Of a DNA stretch of 64,000 nucleotides, positions 45,073-56,099 are shown piece after piece. How positions within the stretch are numbered: the stretch's first letter is position 1; every line of letters starts with the position of its first letter. A program made the position numbers and the translations under genes. Under the pieces are notes generated by a model, which saw only the letters and a list, made by a program, of their open reading frames with translations, was not told the DNA's origin and ran no database searches. Source of the DNA: Microvelia longipes (lineage: Eukaryota > Arthropoda > Insecta > Hemiptera > Veliidae); NCBI GenBank assembly GCA_018340805.1, contig JACMZG010001913.1, positions 7,423,506 through 7,487,505 of the forward strand, written 5' to 3'.

Positions 45073-45544
45073 TTTTGCCCAACTCAGTCGGCTGCTTAGT
45101 GGGGGTGGGTTTAATATTAATATCAAAATTTGACCAGATAGAAATATTATTAATATACATACACAATAAATTTTAGATTTAGCATTAATAGTATTAGGCG
45201 TTAGTAAATACAAGATGAATTAGATTAAATATTATTAGCAAGCGAACAATTCACGCATTCAATAAGTACAACCTTAAAATTAACACTAACTGAGGAACCC
45301 CGCAGAGATATACATAAATAGATGTAGTTGTAAATAAAGGATTATATAGTCTCGTATTAGGTGCTTATTAACTTAGCTGATAGAGCATAAATCATGGTCA
45401 TAGGTGAGATAAATTAAAGATAGGGAAAGACAGTAATATTCAAGATAAGGTATAGCAGCCAAGGTAAATTAGGCAAATTAAGATTTAACATAAACTTAAA
45501 TCGTAACAACATGACCTTCTTACATGACCTTATTAATAACGCAA

Positions 45545-45785
45545 TATTTAGCTCAGAGGTGGTGATCGTCCAGCAACTTGATTTCCGTACAGAAGGTCCG
45601 GTGTCCGCAGCCCTGGGCTATACTCTATAAATTTATATCAATACTATTCGTATAAAAATAAAATCGAAATTTTAATTAAAACATAGAGAATAGTAGATGT
45701 AACCCACCTGGGGGGGTTCTCGCAAGGTAAGTTCCCTGATAGGCCTAAAGGTCCGAAAACAGGAATTTATTTACCGTAGGTATTT
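45545..45785 (+). mobile_element. SINE family G copy
   Basis: AGGTGGTGATCGTCCAGCAA, GGTCCGGTGTCCGCAGCCCT, GGGCTATACTCTATA, then the 3' domain ACCCACCTGGGGGGGTTCTC, GCAAGGTAAGTTCCCTGATA, GGCCTAAAGGTCC. Aligns with 43375-43575 over its whole length. Confidence 0.75.
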
Positions 45786-46283
45786 ACACCGTAGGTATTT
45801 ATACCTACAGTTAAATACATTGTACATTGTATTTTGAACAATGTTTCAATTAACATAAATTCAGTAAGCGCAGTGGAATTTTCTTCAATAATAACAACAC
45901 CAACAACGTCTTTCCACTAAATTTAAACTTTATTGTGCAGAGCTGGCTTTCGGCAATAATGCCATCTGCAGTGCCGTGGTGGGATGTTGAGTCTTTCAGT
46001 TCAGATTCCATGAACTGAAAGACTCAACATCCCACCACGGCACTGTAGATAGCATTATTGCCGAAAGCCGGCTCTGCACAATAAAGTTTAAATTTAGTGA
46101 AAAGACGTTGTTGGTGTTGATATTAATGTTTCAATTCTCTTGCATAAATATACTAGGAGCTACGATGATAAAACACACAGACAACTTAGTGAAAACCACA
46201 TAGGAGACCTTAAAAACACCTGTTACGGATTATTCAGGTGACGCAACAGTTTCGGGGTTTTTTTGCAAACACAGAACTTAGAC
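45786..46283 (-). repeat. F1 copy (reverse) split by a fold-back insertion
   Basis: F1 sequence on both sides of the insertion: ATTTTGAACAATGTTTCAAT to the left; TCTCTTGCATAAATATACTA, GGAGCTACGATGATAAAACA, ACACCTGTTACGGATTATTC to the right, ending at TTTTTTTGCAAACACAG. Confidence 0.7.
45840..46136. mobile_element. Fold-back insertion with 12-bp TSDs
   Basis: AATGTTTCAATT at 45840-45851 and 46125-46136 brackets a 45-nt leader and a 221-bp hairpin: arms 45897-46003 and 46011-46117 with a 7-nt loop. The arms are almost perfectly complementary. The cores read CTGTAGATAGCATTATTGCC then GAAAGCCGGCTC (right arm), a variant of the CTGATGA..GAAAGC pattern. Confidence 0.88.
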
Positions 46284-46475
46284 AGAGACACCTAGGAAAT
46301 GTAACAAGCAAAACGCAATGCTACATCTAGGAACTGTTCCATCATTCGACATTCGTCATCTTTGATGGCTCGACATAATGTCATGTCCCACTCTGTTTCG
46401 TTACGTCTAGCTCATCAGGACGCCGACTGAGCCTTGTTACATTTCCTAGGTGTCTCTCGCACAATTATATTGTGT
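46284..46475 (-). repeat. Hammerhead-core repeat HC-2, copy 2
   Basis: Minus strand: CTGATGAGCTAGACGTAACG then AAACAGAGTGGGACATGACA and TTATGTCGAGCC, as in 3401-3460. Here the unit is bounded by inverted repeats (AGAGACACCTAGGAAATGTA at 46285; TACATTTCCTAGGTGTCTCT at 46438), so this copy is itself a hairpin. Stem II has one mismatch compared with copy 1. Confidence 0.6.
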
Positions 46476-46479
46476 CAAC

Positions 46480-46840
46480 TATTCATGTTTGAATAGTTGG
46501 ATACTATTCGGTAGTTGATACTATTCGGTAGTTGATACAAACTCGTATTAAATGATACAATACTTTTCCTTTATACCTACGATATAAATAAGGAAAATTA
46601 AAAAGATATTTTTTTACGACTTAAAAGCTTTAATAAAATAATTGAAGACTTAAGTATTTATTATAAATAGAAATTAAGAGTAAGTCATTAAACGATAATT
46701 AAATGGAAGAAGAACGCTTTGGGCCAAATACATCCTGCTCTTGATGATTTTTAATTGGTATTGTTATATATTGTGTTACAACAGTTATACATTTTGCCCA
46801 GGGGGGTTTGGTTTTGTAAAATTAATTATGGAAGGGTTCA
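46480..46840. other. F1 terminus and AT-rich sequence
   Basis: 46560-46605 (AATACTTTTCCTTTATACCT, ACGATATAAATAAGGAAAAT) is an F1 end. GATACTATTCGGTAGTT is repeated at 46499 and 46519. No gene. Confidence 0.55.
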
Positions 46841-47990
46841 GGCCAGGCAAAGTAAAGATAAAACTATACACCAATTTATTATATACCAATTAGATACCTA
46901 TTTGAAAAAGAAGACCATAAAGAGTTGATCCATCGAGAAAAATTTGGAAGAAAGCTGCATGCTCTGGAAGAATTGGAAATATACCTGTCATGTAAAAATG
47001 CCAATGTGATAACATTAAATGAACAGTCTGATTTTGTGAATCCACCCATTTTCAAGAAATATCTTACATATACTAGTCAATAATTGTCCGACGTATTATG
47101 TTTTAATGAAGATTGTAAAAAATAAGAAGAATATTTGTTTTTAAAAACCAAGTCTAGTCAAATCAAGTCTGTTATTTATTTGAATTATGTTTAATTTTTG
47201 TTTGAGGTAGTACGTAATTGAGCACTTTATTGGACCGTTTTTAGGATGAGAAGCCAATCATTATTGTTATAGGAGGTTATTTAGTACTTTTCACCTCCGA
47301 GGACAATAATGAATGTAAAAAAACTCCTAGGACGTAAAAGTAATTCATATATTGCCGCCATTACTGTAATGTAGCGTGTTCAAAAAAACAATCTGTATAA
47401 ATCCTTCATGAGGTTTGTTTAAAAACGTTCATTTTGTTTCTGTTTTTGTTCGTAGACTAATTTTTTTTTCGTTTTTAAAAGGTGTTCTAATTGACAATTT
47501 TTGTGTGTTTATTTGTAAAGCTTTTACATTTTTGAGTAAAAGTGTGAAGCTATGGATGAATTCAATGACGACGATAATATGGAGTTAATTGGACGTTTGT
47601 TTTTTTTTTAATTAAGTATATATCGCAGTTTATTTATTGAGGCTACCTCAAAAAAATAGTGTATGCCATCCGGCTGAGAATGTCTTTATGTCTTGGCAAT
47701 TTTTTCCGACTCGCTTCGCTCGTCGGTAAATATAATTGCCGTGACTTAAAGACACACTTCTAAGCCTTATGGCATAAATAACTATTTTACTTAATTGTTT
47801 CCTTTTATTATTATTATGAGTTAAACTTTATTTATGTAAGGTTCTAATCTATAGGTTATGTAGTATTCATAAGTTTTGGTTTATGTTGACCTGATGTATT
47901 TGTGATGTTTGTGTTTCAGTTTTCTGAAGATGTAAACAGTGGTTTATGAAATTAATAAAATAAAGCATTATTAAAAATTGTTGTAGAACT
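46840..47990 (+). mobile_element. Possible Penelope-like element 3' end, interrupted
   Basis: Frame 46891-47083 reads (in part) HREKFGRKLHALEELEIYLS, then ITLNEQSDF and PPIFKKYLTY before a stop. This resembles the C-terminus that follows the GIY-YIG domain in some Penelope-like proteins (LE..EIY...N.LNEQ). Downstream, after composite element TC1 (47203-47795), 47928-47960 reads CTGAAGATGTAAACAGTGGT then TTATGAAATT: a CTGAAGA, stem TAAAC/GTTTA, GAAA motif typical of Penelope-like ends. No reverse transcriptase is left. The protein match is from memory and unverified. Confidence 0.45.
47203..47795 (+). mobile_element. Composite TIR element TC1, copy 2
   Basis: Same structure and over 90 percent identity by eye with 27258-27841, including the flanking GACTCGCTTCGCTCGTCGG hairpin unit (47659-47795). 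In this copy the frame reads MDEFNDDDNMELIGR before a T-run and stop; in copy 1 a 3-bp difference changes it to MDEFNDDDNNG. Inserted between the two parts of the putative Penelope-like end. Confidence 0.75.
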
Positions 47991-48086
47991 AAAGCTAGTT
48001 CAGTCTCTATATATCATTTAAGTATGAAGTTCTACAAAATTTCAATAGCCGTTGAAACGAAAATGTTTAAAACTATACAATTAAGT

Positions 48087-48580
48087 CGCGGTCGAATATC
48101 CACGGCCTTCTAGAACATTGGATCACCAACAAACTTTTTTTATAACTTTTTTTTTCAAAATTTTCAGTAATTAGCCGGATTTGTGATAAATAAAGCCTAT
48201 TTCCGTAATCTGCACGCTCTTTTGGTTAATCTCAAAGAGTATTTACATTCACTCAACGATTTATTTTTAATCTAACTTGGTACATACATAACTACTGTTA
48301 GACGTCAATGTTAACAAATATGACATGTCAAAATATAACACAAATCAGGTAGATAACATTGACGTCTAACAGTAGTTATGTATGTACCAAGTTAGATTAA
48401 AAATAAATCGTTGAGTGAATGTAAATACTCTTTGAGATTAACCAAAAGAGCGTGCAGATTACGGAAATAGGCTTTATTTATCACAAATCCGGCTAATTAC
48501 TGAAAATTTTGAAAAAAAAAGTTATAAAAAAAGTTTGTTGGTGATCCAATGTTCTAGAAGGCCGTGGATATTCGACCGCG
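48087..48580. mobile_element. Giant hairpin: 227-bp arms, 40-bp loop
   Basis: Left arm 48087-48313 (CGCGGTCGAATATCCACGGC ... GACGTCAATGTTA) and right arm 48354-48580 are essentially perfect reverse complements by eye. No CTGATGA core and no obvious TSD. If transcribed it would give a 227-bp double-stranded RNA. An assembly artefact (unresolved inverted read) must be excluded. Confidence 0.9.
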
Positions 48581-48799
48581 CCTTATACAAATAAAATAAT
48601 TTAGGAAAAAAAATATGATGTTTAGTAATAAACCATACATGAATATAATCATCAAGCAAACCTTATACTCATTATCTCCATTAAAAACTAGGGTGGTAGT
48701 GATATAGAAAGTAAGAAGAGGTGACGGTATTACTGTTTTCCGGTCTCAGTCCGATTTCCGGGGGGGGGGGGCAATATACATTGGTTAATAAATAATACC

Positions 48800-48965
48800 T
48801 TAATTATATGATGGATTGAGCAGTGGAGTGCTATGATAAGAAGAAATAAAACTAAACAGTTTTTCATCTCTCCACTCATTATTATTTACTAATAACAAAG
48901 CCGACTTTTAACCGTTAACGGTCATCATCAGTGCCTACATAACAAACAAAATAAATTGATACTAG
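48800..48965. repeat. Hammerhead-like fold-back arm, single
   Basis: Leader TTGAGCAGTGGAGTGCTATG (compare 12828, 54133), CTCTCCACTCATTATTATTT, then on the minus strand CTGATGATGACCGTTAACGG then TTAAAAGTCGGC. The core GAAA is AAAA here. No opposite arm was found. Confidence 0.65.
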
Positions 48966-48969
48966 ATAA

Positions 48970-50660
48970 AATACCTTAATGTACAATGAAGCAGTAATTA
49001 ATGTGAGCGCCAGATCGTTTTTTTATTAATTTAGGAACGATCAAACCTTCAGTAAATAGGTCGCTGAAAGTAGACACATACTCAGCTTTTATTTTGTTTA
49101 AATATGAACTATATTTATAGATGTTTAGATGACAACAGGCGTTTGAGGACGTTGTTGAGAATAAAAAAAAGTAAAAAAATTATGAATCCTTTCTTTACAA
49201 AAATGCGAAGGCCTTCCCTACCTCTATATATGGTAGCTATATATATGGTACTCGATCCTTATACGAGAAGTATATAAGTTTAATTTCATGTAAAAAGAAT
49301 GATTATTAATAATAAAAGAAAGAAAAGGATAAAAGTCGATAATAATTATCTAGGGTCCTCTATGCGTCCAGATCCATGACCAAGTTCGCCTTAAGTTGTT
49401 GTGAACCCCATAATGATTACAAAAGCTTCCTTGCTTCCGAATTAAACACACAAAAAGAGCAGTAAGTACAAAAAGATCTTGAAAGCTCTGAGAAAACCTC
49501 TAGTAAGACTCTCGGAAAACGCTTCTTGTCCATCATGGTCCGACATCCAATGGGAACAGAGAGGCTCATAAACTCAAATGAAAAGTAAAGAAAATACTCG
49601 AAAATATAGCACCGAGTAAACAGAAGTATAAGAATTAGGACTTAAATTAACACCACACACAAAAAGATAATATGATCTAAGTCATTCTGAGATCATAATT
49701 AGGGAATTCTACACAAAAAAAATTAATTTATAGAAATCACTTTATAGCACTGAATATACAATATGTATATTCATACATAATGTGTTCAGTAAAGAAACCT
49801 CTACTATGATAGTCAGTTACTAAATACATTTTAATGTTTTTTGTTCACTCGATTGTAGATAAATCTTTTTTAAAAAACTGCCTTCAGATCCATATTACCT
49901 TAACATCTATAGAAATCACATTCCCAATATTATTAGTATTTGTCTCTAATATATTCAGTGTCTTACAATAATATTCCTAGTAATATATCACCGCATATAA
50001 CTAAAGATATTAAAAAAGATTGTCAGTTTATAACTTTAAATCGATAATAAAGACTTAACCAGTCTTAACTTTTAACAATAAGCCGATAATAAGCTCTAAC
50101 TACATTACATGATTTATAACCATTAACCAATTTTAACATCTAATAAAAGGTTAACAATAAAAACCCCTGATTATGAATTGAACTGGATACTTTAACAAAT
50201 GATAGCTAATAAAATATAGTTTAATGTAGTTCCTAACAGATGGCTCTTACAAACAACGAACATGATGTTCTTGATGTCGTGAAAGCAGAATGATTTGCCC
50301 TATTTACAACTGATCGTAGTCTTCATACAATATTCATCCAACGACTGTAATGGGTGCGCGGCAGGGACATCTTCTCTTCCCCTATTTCTTTGTCGATTTT
50401 AACATAATCACCATTACTGTTGTACATTTTTTGCGATAGGTATGTAATGCTAACATTACATTCCTACTTGTACGGGCCGAAAATATTTATTTATAAGTAT
50501 GTGTGTAGAAAACTATCAAATTCAAGGGAGTTTAGTTTATCGTTGATAATAAAACATCAGCTTTCATAATCTCTCCAACATCTAGCCATGTAACCAAGAT
50601 TCGTTTAAGAAAGCCTTCGAGAGTAATCATGCGCCATAACCAACTTTTATATACTTGCTC
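48970..50660. other. Gene-free stretch
   Basis: AT-rich with no recognisable gene, RNA or repeat. Confidence 0.5.
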
Positions 50661-50669
50661 ACAGGCATA

Positions 50670-50688
50670 TATATATATATAATATATA

Positions 50689-50722
<34 letters not shown>
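50670..50722. repeat. (TA)n microsatellite
   Basis: TA repeats. Confidence 0.95.
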
Positions 50723-50727
<5 letters not shown>

Positions 50728-51164
50728 AAACTTTGTTATGATATAAATTTCTAAGGAATCAGGAATGCAATTCACCCTCCCCCTTCCTATCCTCCTTACT
50801 CCCAGCAACCTCCTAGGGGTCATTTCCTGATAATTATTCACTAAGACTTTAATTTAAAACAAATAAAGGAGGGGTTCTATATTTTAAGTATCACAAAATC
50901 AGAAGCATTAAAATTTGTACATTTTTATCTCTTTTTGAACAAGAGGTGAGGTTAAAAAAAGGATGTCAATAACCGTAATTCTTCGTTAAGCGCGCCTCAA
51001 ATTTTTGTACACAATGTTTTTTTTTACGCTTAAACTCGTAGGGTCATTTTACCGTTTTCCCCTCACTCAAATCTCACTCAACTAATTAACCCTGAGTTTG
51101 TACACAATCCAATCATCTAGGAAGCACACCCTCCGTATATGGTGGCACATATGACCAGTTTACA

Positions 51165-51440
51165 GTGTGTCTAGTTCATGTAGCCCTACCAGACTCTATC
51201 TAAACTCACTGTGCTCTGGCTAGTGTCTGCGACTAGTTCACAGTGTGCCTAGTTCATCTAGACTAGCTAGACTCTGGCTAGGCTCACCGCTCTGGCTAGC
51301 GCCGACTACTAGTTCACTGTGTGCTTGTTTCATCTAGTTTTACTTGCTCCTTTGATCACATTAGTCTCATTTGGCCTCGTCCTTCCAGTCTCACCAATCT
51401 CATCAGTTCCTCTAGCATCACCAGACTCCAGCTAGGGTCA
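51165..51440. repeat. Diverged tandem repeat, about 75-80 bp, GC-richer
   Basis: CAGTGTGTCTAGTTCATGTA, CACAGTGTGCCTAGTTCATC and CACTGTGTGCTTGTTTCATC begin three units. Each contains ACTCT(A/G)(T/G)CTA and CTCTGGCTAG. Confidence 0.75.
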
Positions 51441-51559
51441 CCGCTCTGGACAGTCCAGCGCCACCCGACAAAGAACTCTATCACCCAAATGTCAGCGTGC
51501 ACAAACTCATTCTTTAGCCTTGACCTGAAAGTCAAAGCTCCGCAGTGCTATTAGGAGAC

Positions 51560-51960
51560 GTCTGTCTTCAAAAACCGAGCACTTTGTTCCTAGGCACTTA
51601 CGTTATTCGTCGCCGCCACCACTTTAAGTTTTCGGACATACAAAGGCTCAGAATATCTTTCCGACCTTTATCTCCCCCAGCCCGCAGAACATTAACTTTT
51701 TGTGAGCTGGAGACAACGGAAACGTGGATCCAGACTTGTCTCAGATGAAACTAGATCCAACCCCGCATTTGCGTATTAGTAGCCAAGGAAACCACGTAAA
51801 ACCCTGGCTAGGTTGGCCGGCCTTGAATTCAAGACCTCCCGAGTGTACGGTACAAGGGATAATCTTATATTGAGGTCCTCCCCCGGCTGGATTTGAACCC
51901 TCGACTTCCAGGTCGAATGGCGAGCGCTCAACCGGAAAATAAAACACCATCGGGACAATG
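51560..51960 (-). mobile_element. tRNA-derived SINE, reverse (family V)
   Basis: Minus strand: GGTTGAGCGCTCGCCATTCG (box A region) and GGGTTCAAATCCAGCCGGGG (box B region), then a body with GTTTCCTTGGCTACTAATAC and GTGGTGGCGGCGACGAATAA. The two 60-69 codon minus-strand frames lie within it. End on the left is uncertain. Confidence 0.7.
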
Positions 51961-52039
51961 TTAAATTAAGATTTAAAATGAATGAAGATACATCGAGGAG
52001 TGCTATGTTGGTCTTTTGATAATTTGAAAATATATATAT

Positions 52040-52790
52040 AAAAAACCAGTCCGAGTTCGATCCCGGTTAGATCCTCTGACATTTTCTTACGACAGATGAA
52101 AATCATTACAAAAGCCGTCCATCAAAACGGACGTTAAACCGGTTGTTCAGAGCCTGAACAACCGGTACTCGTTTACACAACCGTTTCAGAATCAGGTACT
52201 CGCAAACATTCCTAACCCTAAATGTACCTGGATTTAGTCAAAATATTATGAACCTTAATAGCAGTTAGTACAAAAATATATGTTCCTTCTTTATGGTTCT
52301 TAGAATGAAAGCTAAGTGTTGCTGTAAGGCACGTGTTGTGTCTAGAGTCACGGCTCTTCAGTGGATTAGACAAAAAATGCCTTTGATGGTCTCATACGTA
52401 GAGGTATTATTACTAGAGGGACCCTGTCGGTCGAATTTTGAAACATGAAAAAAGTAACATGAACACCCTTTAGTATTAATATGATAAAATAAACATTAAA
52501 AAAAATGCAGTAACTTATATAATACATCGCTTATAAAATGAAACAAACCCCAAATAATGTGTGAAAAGCTGACAACGATTGATTTGTTATAACCTTAACT
52601 TACTCTTGAAGGAGGTTTCAAACCTCTCAATGTATTAAGGTAGGCTATGCCCATTCTAGTATATATCTCTGTGGTCTCATAGGATAAAAACCTATATTTG
52701 ATCTAAGGGAGTTAGCAAAACAAAAATATTAATGACGTGTTCTAATTGATAGGTGAGCAGTCACCATCACTACAAAAATAAATCAACCTA
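52040..52790 (+). mobile_element. tRNA-derived SINE, diverged and interrupted
   Basis: Box B-like GAGTTCGATCCCGG near 52050; body CCCTAAATGTACCTGGATTT near 52210; 3' domain GGGAGTTAGCAAAACAAAAA at 52708. Same order as 38177-38660. 52435-52600 is an insertion with no parallel in the other copies. Confidence 0.65.
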
Positions 52791-52811
52791 TGACATTTTT
52801 GCATTTACTCG

Positions 52812-53127
52812 CTTAATAAAAAATAAAAGAAGAAGAAGTCTTACCACAAAAATATATTCCTTTATAGCAAAGCGCTTTCAACCTAACAAGAGGTCATCAT
52901 CAGTGCTAGCCGTTGAATAAAAAAGAGGGTGATAGATGAGTCTTACAGATCAGATATCAAAGATAGAATATCTTTGAGTCTATCTTTGATATCTGATCTG
53001 TAAGACTCATCTATCACCCTCTTCTTTATTCAACGGCTAGCACTGATGATGACCTCTTGTTAGGTTAAAAGCGCTTTGCTATAAAGAAGTATATTTTTGT
53101 GGAGAGACTTCTTTCTCTTTTATTAAG
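52812..53127. mobile_element. Fold-back element with hammerhead-like core
   Basis: Arms about 52812-52966 and 52980-53127 with a loop of about 13 nt. The right arm reads CTGATGATGACCTCTTGTTA then GGTTAAAAGCGCTTTGC: CTGATGA, stem GACCT/AGGTT, then AAAA/GAAA and the palindrome GCGC. The left arm carries GAAA. Outer arm ends pair as TTAATAAAAAATAAAAGAAG / CTTCTTTCTCTTTTATTAAG. No certain TSD. Confidence 0.85.
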
Positions 53128-53214
53128 ATGAACTCCATTAACGCTCACCTTAGTTCTTCGCTTATTAAAAGGTTTTGCATCCACTTAATTTTTATTGAAA
53201 TATTTTTAAGTATA

Positions 53215-53300
53215 ATTATCAAAACAAATAAATAAATAAATAAATAAAAAACTTTATTTCCATATGAAATAGATGAATGAAAACAAATTTAAAACAAATG
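53215..53300 (-). mobile_element. Possible LINE 3' terminus, reverse
   Basis: Minus strand: GGAAATAAAGTTTTTTATTT followed by (ATTT)n, a polyadenylation-like signal plus microsatellite tail. No coding remnant to its right was recognised. Confidence 0.4.
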
Positions 53301-53754
53301 ACATTTTTTTATGGAAAAAGGAGATATTTCAGGAGATTTTACTCCTGCTCTTCCAACATCTCCTTTTGATAATAATTGTGAAATTAAAATGACAACATAA
53401 CATTTATAAACTAGTTTCACAAAAAAGTAGTGATACAAAAATAATATATATTTTATAAATATGATATTTTAACATTTACATCTTATTAAATATATCAGAT
53501 TATGTGATACAACTAAAAAAAAAAAAGGAACTGAGAAAAAAAAAGTTACTGAGTGAAAAGATTTTTAAGGCACTTCAAAGAAACATGATTAATTATTGTT
53601 AAATTTTTACAGGGTGTACAAAACAAAACAAAACTCCCCTCCCGAAAGGAGGCGGTACTACAGCCAATTTCCAACAAAAAACCTCATATTAACCACAGTC
53701 CGATTTTCAACCGTTCCCCCACAAGGTCAAGCTTCACGATTCCAAAAAACGCGT

Positions 53755-54100
53755 TGACTAATATACTAACTAGTAGTATATTAGTATACTAATATATATA
53801 AATATTATATTATATATATTATATATATATATAATATATTATATATAATATAATATAATATATTAATTATTATTATTATATTAATTTAAATTAATTAATT
53901 ATATATATTTATATATATATATATATATTATTATATTATTATTAATATTATATTATATTATATTATATTATTTATTATTTTTTATTAATTAATTAATATA
54001 TTAATATATTTATATATTATATATATTTATATTATATTATATATTTATATAAAATAGTATATTAGTATACTAGTATACTAGTATAGTATACTAGTTAACA
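53755..54100. repeat. AT palindromic tract
   Basis: TA- and TTAA-rich tract bounded on both sides by ACTAGTATACTAG-like palindromes (53765-53800, 54058-54095). Confidence 0.9.
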
Positions 54101-54101
54101 A

Positions 54102-54402
54102 TACTAGTAGTATTTTTTTTTAATGATATTGAGCACAAGTGGAGTATTCATACTAGAAATGAAGAAAAGAGTCATCCACAAAATAATGTTTATTAGCAAA
54201 GCGCTTTCAACTAACATGAGGTCATACCCTGTCAGTCATCATCAGTGAGTCTTACTCGACTCACCAAGCTATTACCATCTCGGAAAAAAAAAATAGTTTT
54301 ATGTATTTGTAACTTTTATCTTTATCTACATGCACTGATGATACCTCATGTTAGGTTGAAGCGCTTGCAATAAACTATTGTTTTGTGGAGAGTACTAGTA
54401 GT
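54102..54402. mobile_element. Fold-back element with hammerhead-like core, 10-bp TSDs
   Basis: TACTAGTAGT at 54102-54111 and 54393-54402. Leader TTGAGCACAAGTGGAGTATT, left arm ATTAGCAAAGCGCTTTCAAC, right arm CACTGATGATACCTCATGTT then AGGTTGAAGCGCTTGC. Arms are more diverged than in the other copies and the centre is about 110 nt. The GAAA is GAAG here. Confidence 0.8.
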
Positions 54403-54409
54403 TTGTTAG

Positions 54410-55190
54410 TGTTAATAACATAGTATATTGAAGGAACATATGAAATAAAGAAGAAACAATCGGTATGTAAAGCACGGAGCGAGCCTACTTGTCTTTAAAA
54501 GATGGTAATGATGTAGTGTCTGTCCTAGGTTAACGGATTCCATCTCAGCATGTTAAGGTACGAAGTCATTCAATTATACATAATTCCAGTTAGGAGACAA
54601 AACTGAAGCGAGTTCGAAACTCGGTAGGAATTGTTAAATAGTTGTTTAGATAAGTGTTTTTGGCACGGTTCCTCCTGCTTCCGACGAGTTAAAGTTGTGG
54701 AATAATGTGTTTGATACGTGAAGATCGAAAATAAGTTATGGCTTCCTTGAGATGACTTCAGTTAAACACTCGTTGGAGTATTTTTTTGTTGATTCAAACA
54801 AAGATAGAGTGTCTTTAAGATTTCAGAGTCAGATTAAGGGCTTCAAATCAATTGTGGGTTGTTTGTCTAAACCTTGTTCCTAAATATTTATACAGTAAAT
54901 GCCAAAATCAGGCAAGCTTATTATTGCCCTGCCAGCTGACTGCTGATGATGTCTTTATGCTGGCTTTAAGAGCTGACTGAGTGCTACAGGTCTTACAACC
55001 TCTTGGTCTTTCTAACCATCTTTCATCTTCTTGTTAGTCACCTTTATTCTTCTGTTTGTTTTATAATTTTATTCTTTTACAAGTGCACCCAATATGCTTT
55101 ACTTTACTCCAGTATTCCAACATACACCTAAGTCTTTCTACTGTGGTTAATCCTGTCTTCTGGGATATTCAAGAATTAACCGTCACAGAA
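54410..55190. other. Gene-free stretch with a tRNA-like fragment
   Basis: GCGAGTTCGAAACTCGGT at 54607 is box B-like and may be a SINE head remnant. Otherwise nothing recognised. Confidence 0.4.
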
Positions 55191-55199
55191 TATCAATCA

Positions 55200-55410
55200 A
55201 GCTGCAGGCCTCTGACGAGGCGAGTGTTGTGGCCCCACTCAACAGCAAGGATCATTTACAACCTCGCTAAAAGGACCCAAATCCCCCAAGTCCGGTGGGT
55301 TAGAGCCCAGATTTTATCACCGTTCGCAGCTTCGCATTTATTTTTCAACTTTAGTTTCCGTAGCCTTTACCTTTTCCATTTCCAAGTACTTATTGATAGC
55401 AGCATCATAC
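55200..55410 (+). repeat. Dispersed repeat F2, copy 2
   Basis: Ordered matches to 39925-40165 (see phrases there). The 163-codon frame at 55056-55547 runs through this repeat into (CA)n/(TA)n and shows no domain. Confidence 0.75.
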
Positions 55411-55411
55411 A

Positions 55412-55414
55412 CAC

Positions 55415-55454
<40 letters not shown>

Positions 55455-55495
55455 CACACACACATACATAGTATATATATATATTATATTATATA

Positions 55496-55527
<32 letters not shown>

Positions 55528-55545
55528 TAATATATATATATATAT
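55412..55545. repeat. (CA)n-(TA)n microsatellite
   Basis: CA repeats to 55465, then TA repeats. Confidence 0.97.
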
Positions 55546-55714
55546 AAAATTGAAAATAGGAAAAATACCTTAGTATTAAATGATAATAAGAAGGACTTAC
55601 AGTTGGTGAAGAGATAGAAGGAGAGGATTAAACGCGACTTTTCGACTGTTTTTGTCTTTATCAAGCGAGAATATGGAGATAGATGTGAAACGAGCGCCAG
55701 GCCAGGTACTGTAT

Positions 55715-55753
55715 ATTATTATATATATATATAATATATATATTATTATAATA

Positions 55754-55790
<37 letters not shown>
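55715..55790. repeat. (TA)n microsatellite
   Basis: TA repeats with TATTATTATA interruption. Confidence 0.95.
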
Positions 55791-56099
55791 TTAATATAAT
55801 TATTATACAATATTTACTTTTGTATCTATTGATATCAACAATGATTGGAAGAACCATAGCGGACTTTTGCTTAACAATTTGCTCTTTTTCGATGCTTTTA
55901 GTCTGATATGGTAAAAGATTTTAACGACTGAGTCATAATGTAAAAAGACAAGTTATTAGCATTCACTTATGGGGACAATTTCTTTCAAGAGAAACAAACT
56001 AATATTGAATAGTAAATAGTCCGACTTGTTAAGTTAGTACAATAAAATCAGTTTACATTATTCCGTGTAATACTCTATAATTGATTATTTATTATTTGC

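Noticed and set aside
51321..51748. Two serine-rich frames as genes
   Set aside because: They lie in a diverged tandem repeat and a reverse SINE.
55056..55547. 163-codon frame as a gene
   Set aside because: It runs through dispersed repeat F2 and ends in (CA)n/(TA)n; no domain seen.
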